In this document: piece by piece, positions 45,825-56,111 of the stretch
Layout of the letters: each line of letters begins with the position of its first letter
Numbering within the stretch: position 1 is the first letter of the stretch
Source of the DNA: Odiellus spinosus
Taxonomy: Eukaryota > Arthropoda > Arachnida > Opiliones > Phalangiidae
Length of the DNA: 64,000 nt
Assembly (NCBI GenBank): GCA_963920705.1
Contig: OY987227.1
Location: 17,261,434-17,325,433, forward strand
Direction of reading: 5' to 3'
Program-made: the position numbers and the translations under genes
Notes under the pieces: generated by a model
The model's database searches: none
What the model saw: the letters and a program-made list of their open reading frames with translations, nothing else
Told to the model about the DNA's origin: nothing

Positions 45825-46883
45825 ACACAGTTGATCATAAAATGGTCATAATGTTCAATTTTCGATATAAGCCGAGACAAGGAAATGATACTAACAATCT
45901 TTGCAATTCATATATGAGCCAATAAAATTCTTGTTTCGCGCTCCGCGTGACTTTTAAATAGGTGGACCAATTTATTTTTCCTGGAATATATTTTCATAGC
46001 TACGCGGGAAGGATTACGAAGATTACTTCTTCGGAACTGGTATTTTGTAGAAGAAACTTTTTCTTGGATTATATAGCTTAGAGATTCTATAAAAGTTTAC
46101 GAGGCACATCAATGAAGGCCCGCCCGGAGTGACCCCTGTACGTAGAAGTTAACCGTTTCTATCTCCACGTACGTTTTCGCTATATAGCGCTCTCTGTGGA
46201 GCATCTTTATTAGACCATAACTTTAAATGACAACCTCGACTTTGGCCCCTTTACACCGTTTATAGCAAAGGCTTCGGCCTTTTAGGCTATTTCCCTTTAC
46301 TCGAGGTATTTTCTATTTCGGGTCGTAGTGCAAAGTATGCAACTGATAGACGCAGCTAGAAGAAATAACTTATATATTTTGGTGAACGAAAAATAAAAAG
46401 TCATATTTTTTTGATAAAACAGTCACTTTCTCAAGGCAAACCTCTTATTTCGCTTAACTACGCAAAAATTAAATGTAATGCCGGCGTTTGACCCCTCTGA
46501 CGTCCGCCATACTTAACCATGTAATAATAACTTCGATTTATACGGGCATTTGAGATTGGATGAATACCTATATACTTATTTTATCTTTTGAAACGTATTA
46601 AATAAAGCAACTAGCTCATGAAACTTTCTGATAAAGTTTGAAAATGATTTTAAAAGTGTTCTTGTTCTGAATGTTGCATTTCACAGTCCCTTTACAAAAA
46701 TGAAGCCAAGGGTTTGTGTTATACGGGCAAAGAAAAACAATTTTCGTAAAACTACTTCAATATCTCTTAAAATCCGAAGGGAGAGGGTCAGCTTTGACCG
46801 TAGAATTTGGTAATGTTTGGTCGCCAAACTCTATAGCCGCTTATATATAGGGTCAATCTTTAGAATCAACAAAATACGGAGCT

Positions 46884-46910
<27 letters not shown>
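46884..46910 (+). repeat. (TG)13 microsatellite
   Basis: Twenty-seven bases of alternating T and G. Confidence 0.95.
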
Positions 46911-46914
<4 letters not shown>

Positions 46915-48138
46915 AAACGAGAGCGGAAAGAGTACTTTTGAGATTAAGCGCGAGTGGCATTCTCAAACTCTTGATCCCGGTTTTCTCGCGAAATCTTAAA
47001 CCGTCTCTATACTCTCTTCTCCGAGAGATATTTTAATAAATTACTATCGCGAGAAAGAGGCGGATTTATACATAATGTTAAACCTCGCAAGTATAAAAGT
47101 AGTTTTAGAAAATACTATTTGAACAAGAGGGAATATATGAATCCCGAGAGAATAAACTCGCTTTTAAAGGAGAAAAAGAGATATTTTTATAAAACAAGCG
47201 TTTCCTCAAATGACCCGATATTTTAAAAGACGAAATTTTTCAAGACAACGTTTGTGGGAAAGAGGTTTTCAATTACCTAGTGAATTTACGCGATATTATG
47301 TCAAAAATGTTTATGGAGATTAATACACTTAGGAAGAAAGATTTTCCATTCTCATTATTAAATTATAAGCTTTGAAAAATACATAAATTAAACTCTCTTA
47401 AAAGTAAAGAGGAAAAATTCATTTCAAAATTTAATTGTTTCGATAAATTCTAAAAATTAGACTCGCTTAATTGCGTAGAAAAATTTCAGGAAGTGTCTCA
47501 GGAATTGTGTTAAAAATTCAATATGGAATTTATTATTAATTAATAAATATAATTCCAGGTGATTTTATTATAAGATCAAATTTTATTTCAAAAATAAGTA
47601 AAATATTAATTTATACTGATTGTATTTTTATCGAATTCTAGTAATTAAGACTTTAATTTAAAGACTTTAACATAGTCGGGCAAATATTGCTTTGTATGCT
47701 TAATATATAGGTTAATTGAATAGAAGCTCCATGAAAATGACCAAAAACAAGATTTAGCGCGATTCAAAGAGTGTGCCGAAGCACATGTCGCGGGGATTTT
47801 TTAATAACAAAGGTGGGGCATCTTTTGATTAATCAGAGGTTTTCATTATAATTACATGCCACAAATCCGAAGGTTTCTTATTTTTTGTACATTTTGAGAC
47901 ATTTCCTGAATGTTTTACTACGCAAAACCTGTTATTTTAGAAATAGAATCAATAAAAATAAGTTCATCTTCAAACTCCATTAATTGCCTTAATAATTTAT
48001 TTTAAAAATAGGTTAATATTCACAATCAATATATTTTGGTAGCCGAGTCATTTTCTTTTAACTCTAAGCAAACCGGCAGGTATAACGCGTATTTAAGGAA
48101 AGATGCACAGGTATAGTTCGAGAGAGAATTTAATCTCG

Positions 48139-48161
48139 AAAAAAAAAAAAAAAAAAAAAAA
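48139..48161 (+). repeat. Poly(A), 23 nt
   Basis: Uninterrupted A run followed by GGGGG. Confidence 0.9.
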
Positions 48162-48310
48162 GGGGGCTAAAACACGAAGTACTTCGACATATATGTTTTC
48201 AGAGGGAAAGAACCAAATTCGAGTTGTTAATTCAGTTCCGCCTAGAAGAAATATATCGAATTACAGCGCGTTTTAGTCCTCTTCGCGACATTAAATGCGA
48301 TCTCAAAATT

Positions 48311-48370
48311 CGCGTTCATACTAGACACCTTAAAACAGTTTTCAAACCGTTTCAAATGATTAAATCGATT
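48311..48370 (+). mobile_element. Family C end fragment
   Basis: CGCGTTCATACTAG, then a region with CAAACCGTTTC and AAATCGATTT, resembles the first 60 bp of family C copy 1 in plus orientation. It is short and diverged. Confidence 0.4.
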
Positions 48371-48472
48371 TTTCAATCAAATAATTACATTTTTGGACAA
48401 AGGATATCTCACAGATGAGTCCTATATTTTCCATTTTGCCTTTCCAAATCGGTTAGAAAAAATTGTAAAGCT

Positions 48473-48758
48473 ACGGTCGCACTAGCATTCTTAATCGATT
48501 TGAAACGGTAAAATTAAACCGATATTCAAATCGCCAGGAATCGTTTTAAGCGTCACGTGTTCAAGCATTATCTTTATAAATCGACTTATTGTAGTTTCAT
48601 CTAACGGTTGTTGAAACCGAATCGGTATGGAACTGGTTCCCGAAGCAGTTTCGAGAAATCGAATAAAATCGATTCGAGAAAAGACGGTTTTCTGTTCACA
48701 CGACTCTAACGAAACGTTTTGAAACGTTTTAAATCGATTAGAAGGCCTAGTATGAACG
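48473..48758 (-). mobile_element. Inverted-repeat element family C copy 2
   Basis: A 286-bp copy, reverse orientation relative to 13117-13380, from ACGGTCGCACTAG to CTAGTATGAACG. The terminal inverted repeats extend inward to a TTAATCGATTT/AAATCGATTA pair. AGCT occurs on both outer sides, as target duplication or part of the terminus. Confidence 0.7.
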
Positions 48759-49278
48759 AAGCTAAAGTGAGAACATGGCTAACGTCTTTTAATAGTTCAA
48801 GACCGTCGGTATAGGTAGCCTCGCTTTAAAGGCGCTGAGAATTAAGCCTTTATACGTATTGAAAGTCAAAACTGATTTCTTTTAATGATAAGCCCAACTA
48901 AAACATATTCTACTGTGTGTGGGAGAAAACTAAAAATATCGAGAAATAATTTAGGGGGTATATACATTTCAATTGGAAACTCGATTTTCGAGAAAATGAA
49001 TTTAAATCTAGAGGTGGTATTAGAAAAGACTATCTCTAGTGGCGAGAGAAAAGAGTGAAGGAGGAGAAATGGTGGGTGGTGGTCTATCTATCGCGGTTTC
49101 TCTTGGTCGCCTATCGTCCATCGAAAATCCACACCACTCAGCCTCCAATCCTCCCACCCTCTTTGCTTTCTAACCCAACTAAGCGCTCTTCTCCTTCCTC
49201 CTCTTCACCTAAAAGGAAACAAATTCCATTAAAAGTGTGTCGGGGCCAGGAGAAGAACAGGATGCGGCACCTAGAATG

Positions 49279-49292
49279 GTTGCCATGGAAAC
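49279..49292. promoter_or_regulatory. Perfect RFX X-box GTTGCCATGGAAAC
   Basis: Fits the RYYNYYATRRNRAC X-box consensus and the stronger GTTGCCATGGNAAC form. X-boxes near start sites mark ciliary genes in animals. The motif sits in a locally G/C-richer patch (about 49040-49330). A 102-codon plus frame crosses it but looks like chance (Ser/Pro/Lys-rich). No TATA box or clear first exon was recognised on either strand. Confidence 0.5.
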
Positions 49293-49712
49293 GCCTTCTC
49301 TATAACTCCTCCGCCTTCAAAGATCTTCCTATTTTTAAAGAGAAATCCAACGACGGATTTTAAAACGCCAAGAGAGAAAGAGTTAGAGAAGAGAGAGAGC
49401 TAGGGAGGGAAAACGAAAATGTTGTAACGCGAAAAGAACCCCATATAATAGTCAAAGGACGGAACACAAAAAAAAAGGAAAAAAGAATGGACCTGATGCT
49501 TCATTCCTTACGGGTTAATATATAGTGGTTATGCTAGATTAAGGAGAAGTGTTAAAATGTACATAACATTTCTCTAAAATATAATATCTTAAAATTAATT
49601 GTTCATGCTTTTCTTTTCTTTTTTAACTATGTCAAGTACACTTTATTTGGATTAGAGGCTTTTAAAGGTTTTTAAAAAATAAATTATATTCACTATTATA
49701 AGAAAAGTTATC

Positions 49713-49864
49713 CCTATAATGATGTCACGATCAGATTTCGATTTTTTAATTTAATTTATAGACTTAGCGCGAGCCTCAAAGGTCGTTTATAACTTGAATT
49801 AGGCTTAACTCACTTTACTAAACTTGATCGCGTACATCAAGATTTCCTAATGACATCATTAGAA
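49713..49864. repeat. Possible foldback, TAATGATGTCA arms
   Basis: CTATAATGATGTCACGA on the left and TTCCTAATGACATCATTAG on the right are imperfect inverted repeats about 110 bp apart. Confidence 0.35.
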
Positions 49865-49911
49865 TTTTGTTTCCAAAATTAGACTCCCGATAACTTTCCA
49901 AAAACAGTGTA

Positions 49912-49985
49912 ATTTTGGCTAGAAAGTATGAGAAGATGGTACCAGACAGTATTCCCAGGCTCTTATGTAATTAAATGAGTTCTTG
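49912..49985 (+). mobile_element. Possible decayed right end of MITE family A
   Basis: AGATGGTACCAGA, TTCCCA, CTTATG and a terminal TTCTTG appear in the same order as in the right end of 44314-44629, with gaps. Weak. Confidence 0.25.
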
Positions 49986-51500
49986 CTTTAACTAAAACTA
50001 CAACCGGCCTACTTTGATCAAGAAAAATTGTTTCGTTGCCCATTTCTATAGTTGAATATATCAAGATTGTCGAATACTTATTTCATGAAAAATAATACTT
50101 CGCATTCTACGTTTAATAAAAAATAATGAAACTCTTTTGATAATCATGTTTTTTTAGAAAAAAACTGTCATTTCGTTAAGATTCAACATTACCGCTAACG
50201 AGTAAGACTATGAAGTCGGTGTCTTTGCGCTAAATGGACAGCGGAATTTGTCTAAGAAGGCTGAATTTCGCAGAAGAGGAGATTCAACCGGATCTTTGGC
50301 AAGGAAGACCTAAGGGGTTAACGTTTGAGTGACGAGCTATTGAGAAACTACTCGACTTTCGGACCAACTGGACAAGATTCTCGGTTTCGACGGGCGGTCC
50401 TTAGCTCTCGTGGGAACGGATTTAACAGAACAGACACGGAAAGGACAGAAATACTTCAAATTAAGAGGTTTCCCCACGCGCTATAATTACATCGACGCTC
50501 TTAATTACGAGTAATGAAAACTAAATAAACGAAATTAAGCAACCATTCCAGTCTTAACAACTCTTAATTGAGTTTCCTTAATTTAAGGGTTCTATATACG
50601 GTACGTGTTTAAATTTAGATTCCTAGCTTTTTCCTATATAAGTTCGAGAGTCGCGAGAAGAAAGCGGGATTAAAATATTAAGTGTTTACCAGACTGGCAT
50701 TCAATCATTGGAATTCCACGAATCAATTAACAAATTATTCTCCATAAGAGACGAATATACTAAACTATAAATCGTCGGTTAATTAGAATTCCAAATAAAG
50801 TTAGTTTAAAGAAAGATAATGATTAAATTGTAGAAGATTACTCGCGCACAATTTTTCTGGTAGATTAGCTGATTCTGGCGCACGAAAAGATGAATGGGTT
50901 TGTTTTACTCGCGGCGTATTAAAACATTTGAGAAAAGATAAAAAAAATTGCATTCAATTAAAAGGCAAGCCTCCGACTAATCAAAAGACTCCCACCTCTA
51001 TCTTCATAAAATAATACGCGACACGCACGATTTTGCGCGTGAAATTAATCAAGAACAATTAAGATTTAGCGTGATTCGACACGTGTCGTTGTGATTTTAC
51101 TAGGCCAAAGTTTAATTGAATGCCAAAATGAGAAGGTACAACTCATAGACACCTTTCTAATGTTTTTAATGTCAATAAAAAACATTTAATTTTCCTCTTT
51201 ATCCTCAATTTAAGGTTATTCTTAATCAATAGAAGCTTTAAAATATTTATAAAAACTTCAGTAAAAGTTTCTCGTTAATTTATAGTTAATAAAGTAAGCC
51301 TATTAACTCGCGACACAAACCCAATTTCAAGAAACTACATATAATCCTCTCACTATATCATGCACGGAGGCCGAAAAGCGAAAAGCTGGTATACTATAGA
51401 GAGTTCAAGAAAAGATAACAGATTACTGCCTTTTCTATCGAATGTATCAATACGTTTCAGCCTTTACGGCAATTACATCAATACATCTTGAATTGAAGTA
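49986..51500. other. AT-rich stretch, nothing firm
   Basis: No gene, repeat or signal stood out. Confidence 0.4.
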
Positions 51501-51521
51501 TATAGACAGAGGTACGCGTAG

Positions 51522-51598
51522 TGACGTCAACACATCATGTTGTTATAAATAGTCACAGACTTCTCAGGCTAAGTTCATCAACAGAAAATACACAAGGT
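51522..51598 (+). promoter_or_regulatory. Candidate promoter: CRE, TATA box and first-exon donor
   Basis: A perfect TGACGTCA (51522-51529) lies 14 bp before TATAAAT (51544-51550). Thirty bases on, a TTCATCAACAG stretch could hold the start site. A donor ACAAG|GTAATA occurs at 51596/51597. That layout (TATA, a 20-25 nt leader, then a splice donor) is typical of inducible animal genes with a tiny first exon. No second exon was identified downstream. Confidence 0.3.
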
Positions 51599-52970
51599 AA
51601 TAGCCTATCGGACGCTACGGTCCGAGTCGCTGAACGCAACTTATACGGTTAGAGACTTCTCATTGAACAGTTTCTTCAGTGCAAGTTAAGACTGCGTGAT
51701 ACTAAATAATATCGGACAAGTCACCGTCGATCAGAAAACTCCCAACTCTTCCACCAATACCCTCTCAATTATTATCATCCCTTAGGAATTCCTAGAATTC
51801 ACTGACGGGTAAGTCAGAGTCCTTTCCCCAATAACGCTTCTTTCGACTTATCGCGAGCAACACGAGCAAAGCTAGATGACCCTCGATACTTAAGCCTCTG
51901 ACTATTAGGTTTTTCTCTTTTCCTCTTATAATATTTTGTTGAAGGTTCTTATACAGACTATACGGCCGCATCTTCTGGTCTGAAGAGAGACAGATCGAAG
52001 ACTGCGCTTTATTTATGAACGCGGGATCTCCAGGATAGGCGGTTGATAGCTAAGCATACCAAGAATTCTTTGACTTCCACACCGTCCTATATATCGTACA
52101 TAAAACGGTCTTGAAAGTAGAAATGAAAATAGGGAAAATACCCGAGCATCAAATTATTTGAATCAAGGAGAATGAAACTGAAATGCGGCGGATTCCTATC
52201 CACCGTATTTGCCCGCTTCCCCTAACATACTTGCCTTGATTTAGACAAGACGCGCAAAATTTTATTGTCGACGCGAAGTCCACACGCAAGTCCATGTACC
52301 GAAAGATCATAACTTGTTTCAGAAAAACTTTGCAATTTGAAAATTGGACGTCTAAACTAAAAAACTAGCTACCACTCTCGACTGCGCTTCAGTGATTTGG
52401 ATTTTTCCTCAATATCTTGAGTAGGAGGGCGAGTGACGGAAATCATGGGGCTGAGCTACACAATATTGTCTTCCCTCCATACTAAGGGGTTTCTCCGGAG
52501 AGTAGCGCTTGACGTTTCAATATTTGGACCGATTACGGCCGCTAGAGCCTAGAGTCTTCTCCAAACTATGTTTGCTTAGAGAGATACGCTACTGGGTGTG
52601 AATTACTTTTCTGGAATAAGTTATGAACTTTTGGTCATACCTATGTAATTGTTTTCAAAGTATTTGATAATACGATTTTACGGAAACCATTTCGTGGAAA
52701 AATTATGTTTTCCGATGAACAGGTCGATTTGTTTTTTGTTTTTTTGGGGGGTATACTTTTATAATTAATCAAATTAATCGCGTTTTGATTTTTAATCAAC
52801 CACTGGTGTACGTATCTAAATATTTTGAATTGACAATTACATCCTTATGAACATTGCGAGTGGACTTTAAAAATATTTTTTCTCCTGTAGTTTGGGTAGA
52901 GCTTTTTGGTTTTCATATAAGCTTGTCAAAAATAAGGCAGGACGGCGCCTTTTTTGTTTTTAAGCCTATA
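51599..52970. other. No firm gene
   Basis: Slightly less AT-rich than the flanks. No exon could be defined. Confidence 0.35.
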
Positions 52971-52974
52971 AGAG

Positions 52975-53277
52975 ATGCCCCAGTACTTTTGGATTGCAAT
53001 TAGGAATTCCATACGCCATAGGGCAGTCAGAACGGACCAACTGTCCGAACCTCTAAAGACTTTCTCTTCTCTCTCCAACTTTATAATTGAAATTCTTCTC
53101 GTTTATAGACTATACGGCTCCCATGATTGGGTGGATATACAAGTACGATACGGCGCCGGAAAGCAAAATAAATTGGGTTGCAGAGCTGTTTGTCTAAATA
53201 AAAAAAATAAAAAAACACATACACAAATGTGTGTTTTCGTATTTTCTTCTATTTTCTTTACAGGACTGGTCAGTTAA
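52975..53277 (+). other. Open frame with coding-like first half, unassigned
   Basis: A 100-codon ATG frame. The first 61 codons have about half G/C-ending codons, with a start of MPQYFWIAIRNSIRHRAV. The rest becomes AT-rich and lysine-rich (KNKKTHTQ) and then crosses a strong acceptor-like TTCTATTTTCTTTACAG ending at 53262. A gene model would need a donor near 53140, and only weak ones exist. No family recognised. Confidence 0.18.
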
Positions 53278-53297
53278 TGAAACAAAGTTTCATTAAC
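53273..53297. repeat. Perfect 11-bp inverted repeat with 3-nt spacer
   Basis: GTTAATGAAAC, AAA, GTTTCATTAAC. The pairing could extend outward to GTCAG and CTGAC with a small gap. Confidence 0.9.
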
Positions 53298-53455
53298 TTC
53301 TGACAGCACAAACAGAGGTCAACACCTAATTACTTTAAAGAGTGTGTCGTAATTGGAAACTATACAGCTCTAAGAGATGAAACCATAATGTAATTTGATG
53401 AGTAGCAATTTTAGGAAAACATTTTTCAAAGAAAACATTTCCACAATACTACGTG

Positions 53456-53499
53456 GCGTGGATATTATAGAGGCTACGCGTGGATATTATAGAGGCTAC
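53456..53499 (+). repeat. Perfect 22-bp tandem duplication
   Basis: GCGTGGATATTATAGAGGCT plus AC occurs twice back to back without a mismatch. Confidence 0.95.
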
Positions 53500-53599
53500 G
53501 ATAAAGTTTTCAATTTCAAAAAAATGCGTCGCGAGATAAAAACAGATTTTCTCTATTTTAAATATTCCACATTCTTAATTTGAAACTTGTATGACGTTA

Positions 53600-54700
53600 A
53601 TAAGGCTCAAGAAACATCTACGTCATCAAGCGGAAAAATAATTTAAAAATTTTTGACGTTTTAATTTTGAAGTTTCTCAAATAGAAATCAGCCGAGTGAT
53701 GAAAAATTATAAATGAAAACTTAAAATATAAGACAAACTTTTGAGAAAAAATAACTTATAATATTCTAGCCCCTACATATTTGCTTCGCTCAGGACAAAG
53801 AAGTACTGCTAGATCAACATTTTTACAGGCGCCAATTGGAAATGAATTAATAATTTTCATCCTATAGGAAAGCTTCACTCTTTTACAAGCACCACAAAAA
53901 GAAAAAATATAAGATATCTTTAATTTACGAGATCGATTCTTCGTGGTTTAAAATCTCAAAAAAAAAATTTTTTTAGGGAGTTTCGAACGCGTACGCATCT
54001 TTTCAAATCAGCTAATAAACGAAATACTAGCGAAATGTTTTTAAAAAGATATTTGGCCAAAAAAAATAATAAAAATAAATAATTTAGTTTTTCAAGTTTT
54101 AAATTTCTATTAAGCATTAGATGTACTTCAGTCAATCGCTTCCGGTTAAGTTAACCAAGTCCCGAACACTAAAATTAACCCCTTTATCGCGTGATCATCA
54201 TATCATCTCGATAAATTGAGTAAATCTAATTTAACACTTAAATATAATTACGCAGTTCAATCAAACGTCATTGTGGCCAACACCCCAAAAGTCTAATTTC
54301 CATAAATTAAATTCTTCCTGCAAATTAACGTTTTCTATCCCCTCAATATAAAAAAATGTGTAGAGAAAAGGAAAAAAGGTGGAACTTATTCATTATTAAT
54401 CAAGGAGAGAACAGAAGGTATGTTAAGAGTATAACCCCCGATCAATCTATATATAATATACTTTATACCCGCACGAATATAAACCTATTATTAAGCCAGC
54501 ACAAAGAATAAGCGTAAATTCGTTCCCTGTCAGTTTCAGGGAGCAAAATTGAGAAAACGATAAGTTGTTACTAAAGGGATGATCAAAGGAGAAAAAAATA
54601 TTTAATTATATATTTAATTAAATAATTAAATCACCAACAAACATCTGATTACAATTATAAATTTTCAAAGCTCGGATTGGCTCAAAAAACTTTCATTAGA
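53600..54700. other. AT-rich stretch, nothing firm
   Basis: No gene, repeat or signal stood out. Confidence 0.4.
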
Positions 54701-54749
54701 AAAAAATACAAAACTATAGTCATACAAGACTAATAAGTCGAATTGTCAA

Positions 54750-55165
54750 GTTAGTATTTTGATTCTTCTTCAATTGATACGAGGCTTAACGAATTCTGCT
54801 TGTTGATTAAAGCTCGCTAAATCTTGGCTGTAGCTTAGGAACATTTTAAAATTAATGTCAACCAGCTTTGAGCATTACAAAATATGCTAAGCCTACTTCT
54901 CCAGTTTGTGTTTAGTTTCTTCTCTAGCCAAGATGACTACGAAACTTTGGCCAAGGCTTAACAAACTAAGCATATTTAATATGAATTGTTTATAGGTGTT
55001 TCAGCTCTCTTAAGACTTGGTGGTGACACATGAACATTTAATAGTGGTTGAAAAAAACCTTTATACATTAAAAAATCCGCTAAGCCTACTTTTCAGGTTT
55101 ACAATTAGATTCTTCTCTGACTCATTATTACGATGCCTACTGTGCCAAGGCTTAAGGAAATTATC
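54750..55165 (+). repeat. Degenerate ~193-bp tandem repeat, about 2-3 copies
   Basis: GCTAAGCCTACTTYTCCAG-type blocks at 54886 and 55079 are followed in each case by a TTCTTCTCT and then a CCAAGGCTTAA block (54951 and 55145). A third AGGCTTAAC lies at 54782 after GATTCTTCTTC. Copies are substantially diverged. The AGGCTTA/TAAGCCT motif recurs within several other elements in the window. Confidence 0.5.
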
Positions 55166-56098
55166 AACTTAGCCAATTTTGTTCAGTTGTGGAAATTCGT
55201 CAACATAAGGAATTCGCGTAAGAATATTTAAATGGATTAAGCAGAAGCATAACTACATAAGATATTTAACTCTATGTGTATGAGGTTGAAAAAAGTTTTA
55301 ATTGTCATCCACCCTTTAAAAGTCTCGACGAAAATAAAGGGAGGGGTATAAAAGAGAACGGAATGAAAGGGGTCAAAAATCGATTGTTGATTGGGTAAAA
55401 GTGTTTTTGTTGCCGGAAAAAGGTTAGCCAGGTCATTACGACGGGGAATAGGAAGTGAATGCTAAAGCCATCAGAAAGAGGAGAGACTCAGCCTTAGAAG
55501 AGATGAAGGCGAACAAAAAAATGGCCGAAAAGTTCTCGTTTTTCTTGGCTACCCCGTTTATTTCCGGTTATTTGGAAGAAGGGTCACGTACGTCACGAGA
55601 GAGGTCAGGCTAGCCACGTATCGAATGCTTCAGCTAGTAGGAGGGTTATATGGCAAGAGGATTAAAAGGTCACTCGTGACTGTCCCCTTCTAAATGGTGT
55701 CCATCCAGTTAATTGTTCCCTTAGAAACCGGTATCTACCTTTTATCACGGACATAGAGTGTATACTATACCCTATCCCCAAATGAGAAAGAGCTGAGAGG
55801 GTTCTGGGGTTCCAGAACGTTTCTGAGTCATTACACTAAATGGATGCGTTGGTATCCGATGCTAATAGCTATAGAGATAACAACGCGATAGGTTTGTTTT
55901 AATGATATAATCAACAGTTGTGCGTTGAACGCGAGGTTTTATTTTAGTTAAGATCATTGCAATTACGTTCTTCAAGCGAGGCTGTCACCGAGCGATTTCT
56001 AATAAAAGCCAAATGAAATTTTGGAAACCTTTTCAAAACATCGTTATAAAATAGAAATCGTTTAAAAATATACAGTAAAATATGCCATTTCAACAGCT

Positions 56099-56111
56099 CC
56101 CCCCCCCCCCC
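56099..56111 (+). repeat. Poly(C), 13 nt
   Basis: Uninterrupted C run. Confidence 0.9.

Larger units (their letters stand above)
45825..48310. other. AT-rich stretch with one microsatellite
   Basis: Apart from the (TG)13 at 46884 and a 23-nt poly(A) at 48139, nothing stood out. No gene supported. Confidence 0.4.

Noticed and set aside
49055..49363. 102-codon plus-strand gene across the X-box
   Set aside because: Ser/Pro/Lys-rich translation of a pyrimidine-rich patch; the patch is better explained as regulatory or simple sequence.
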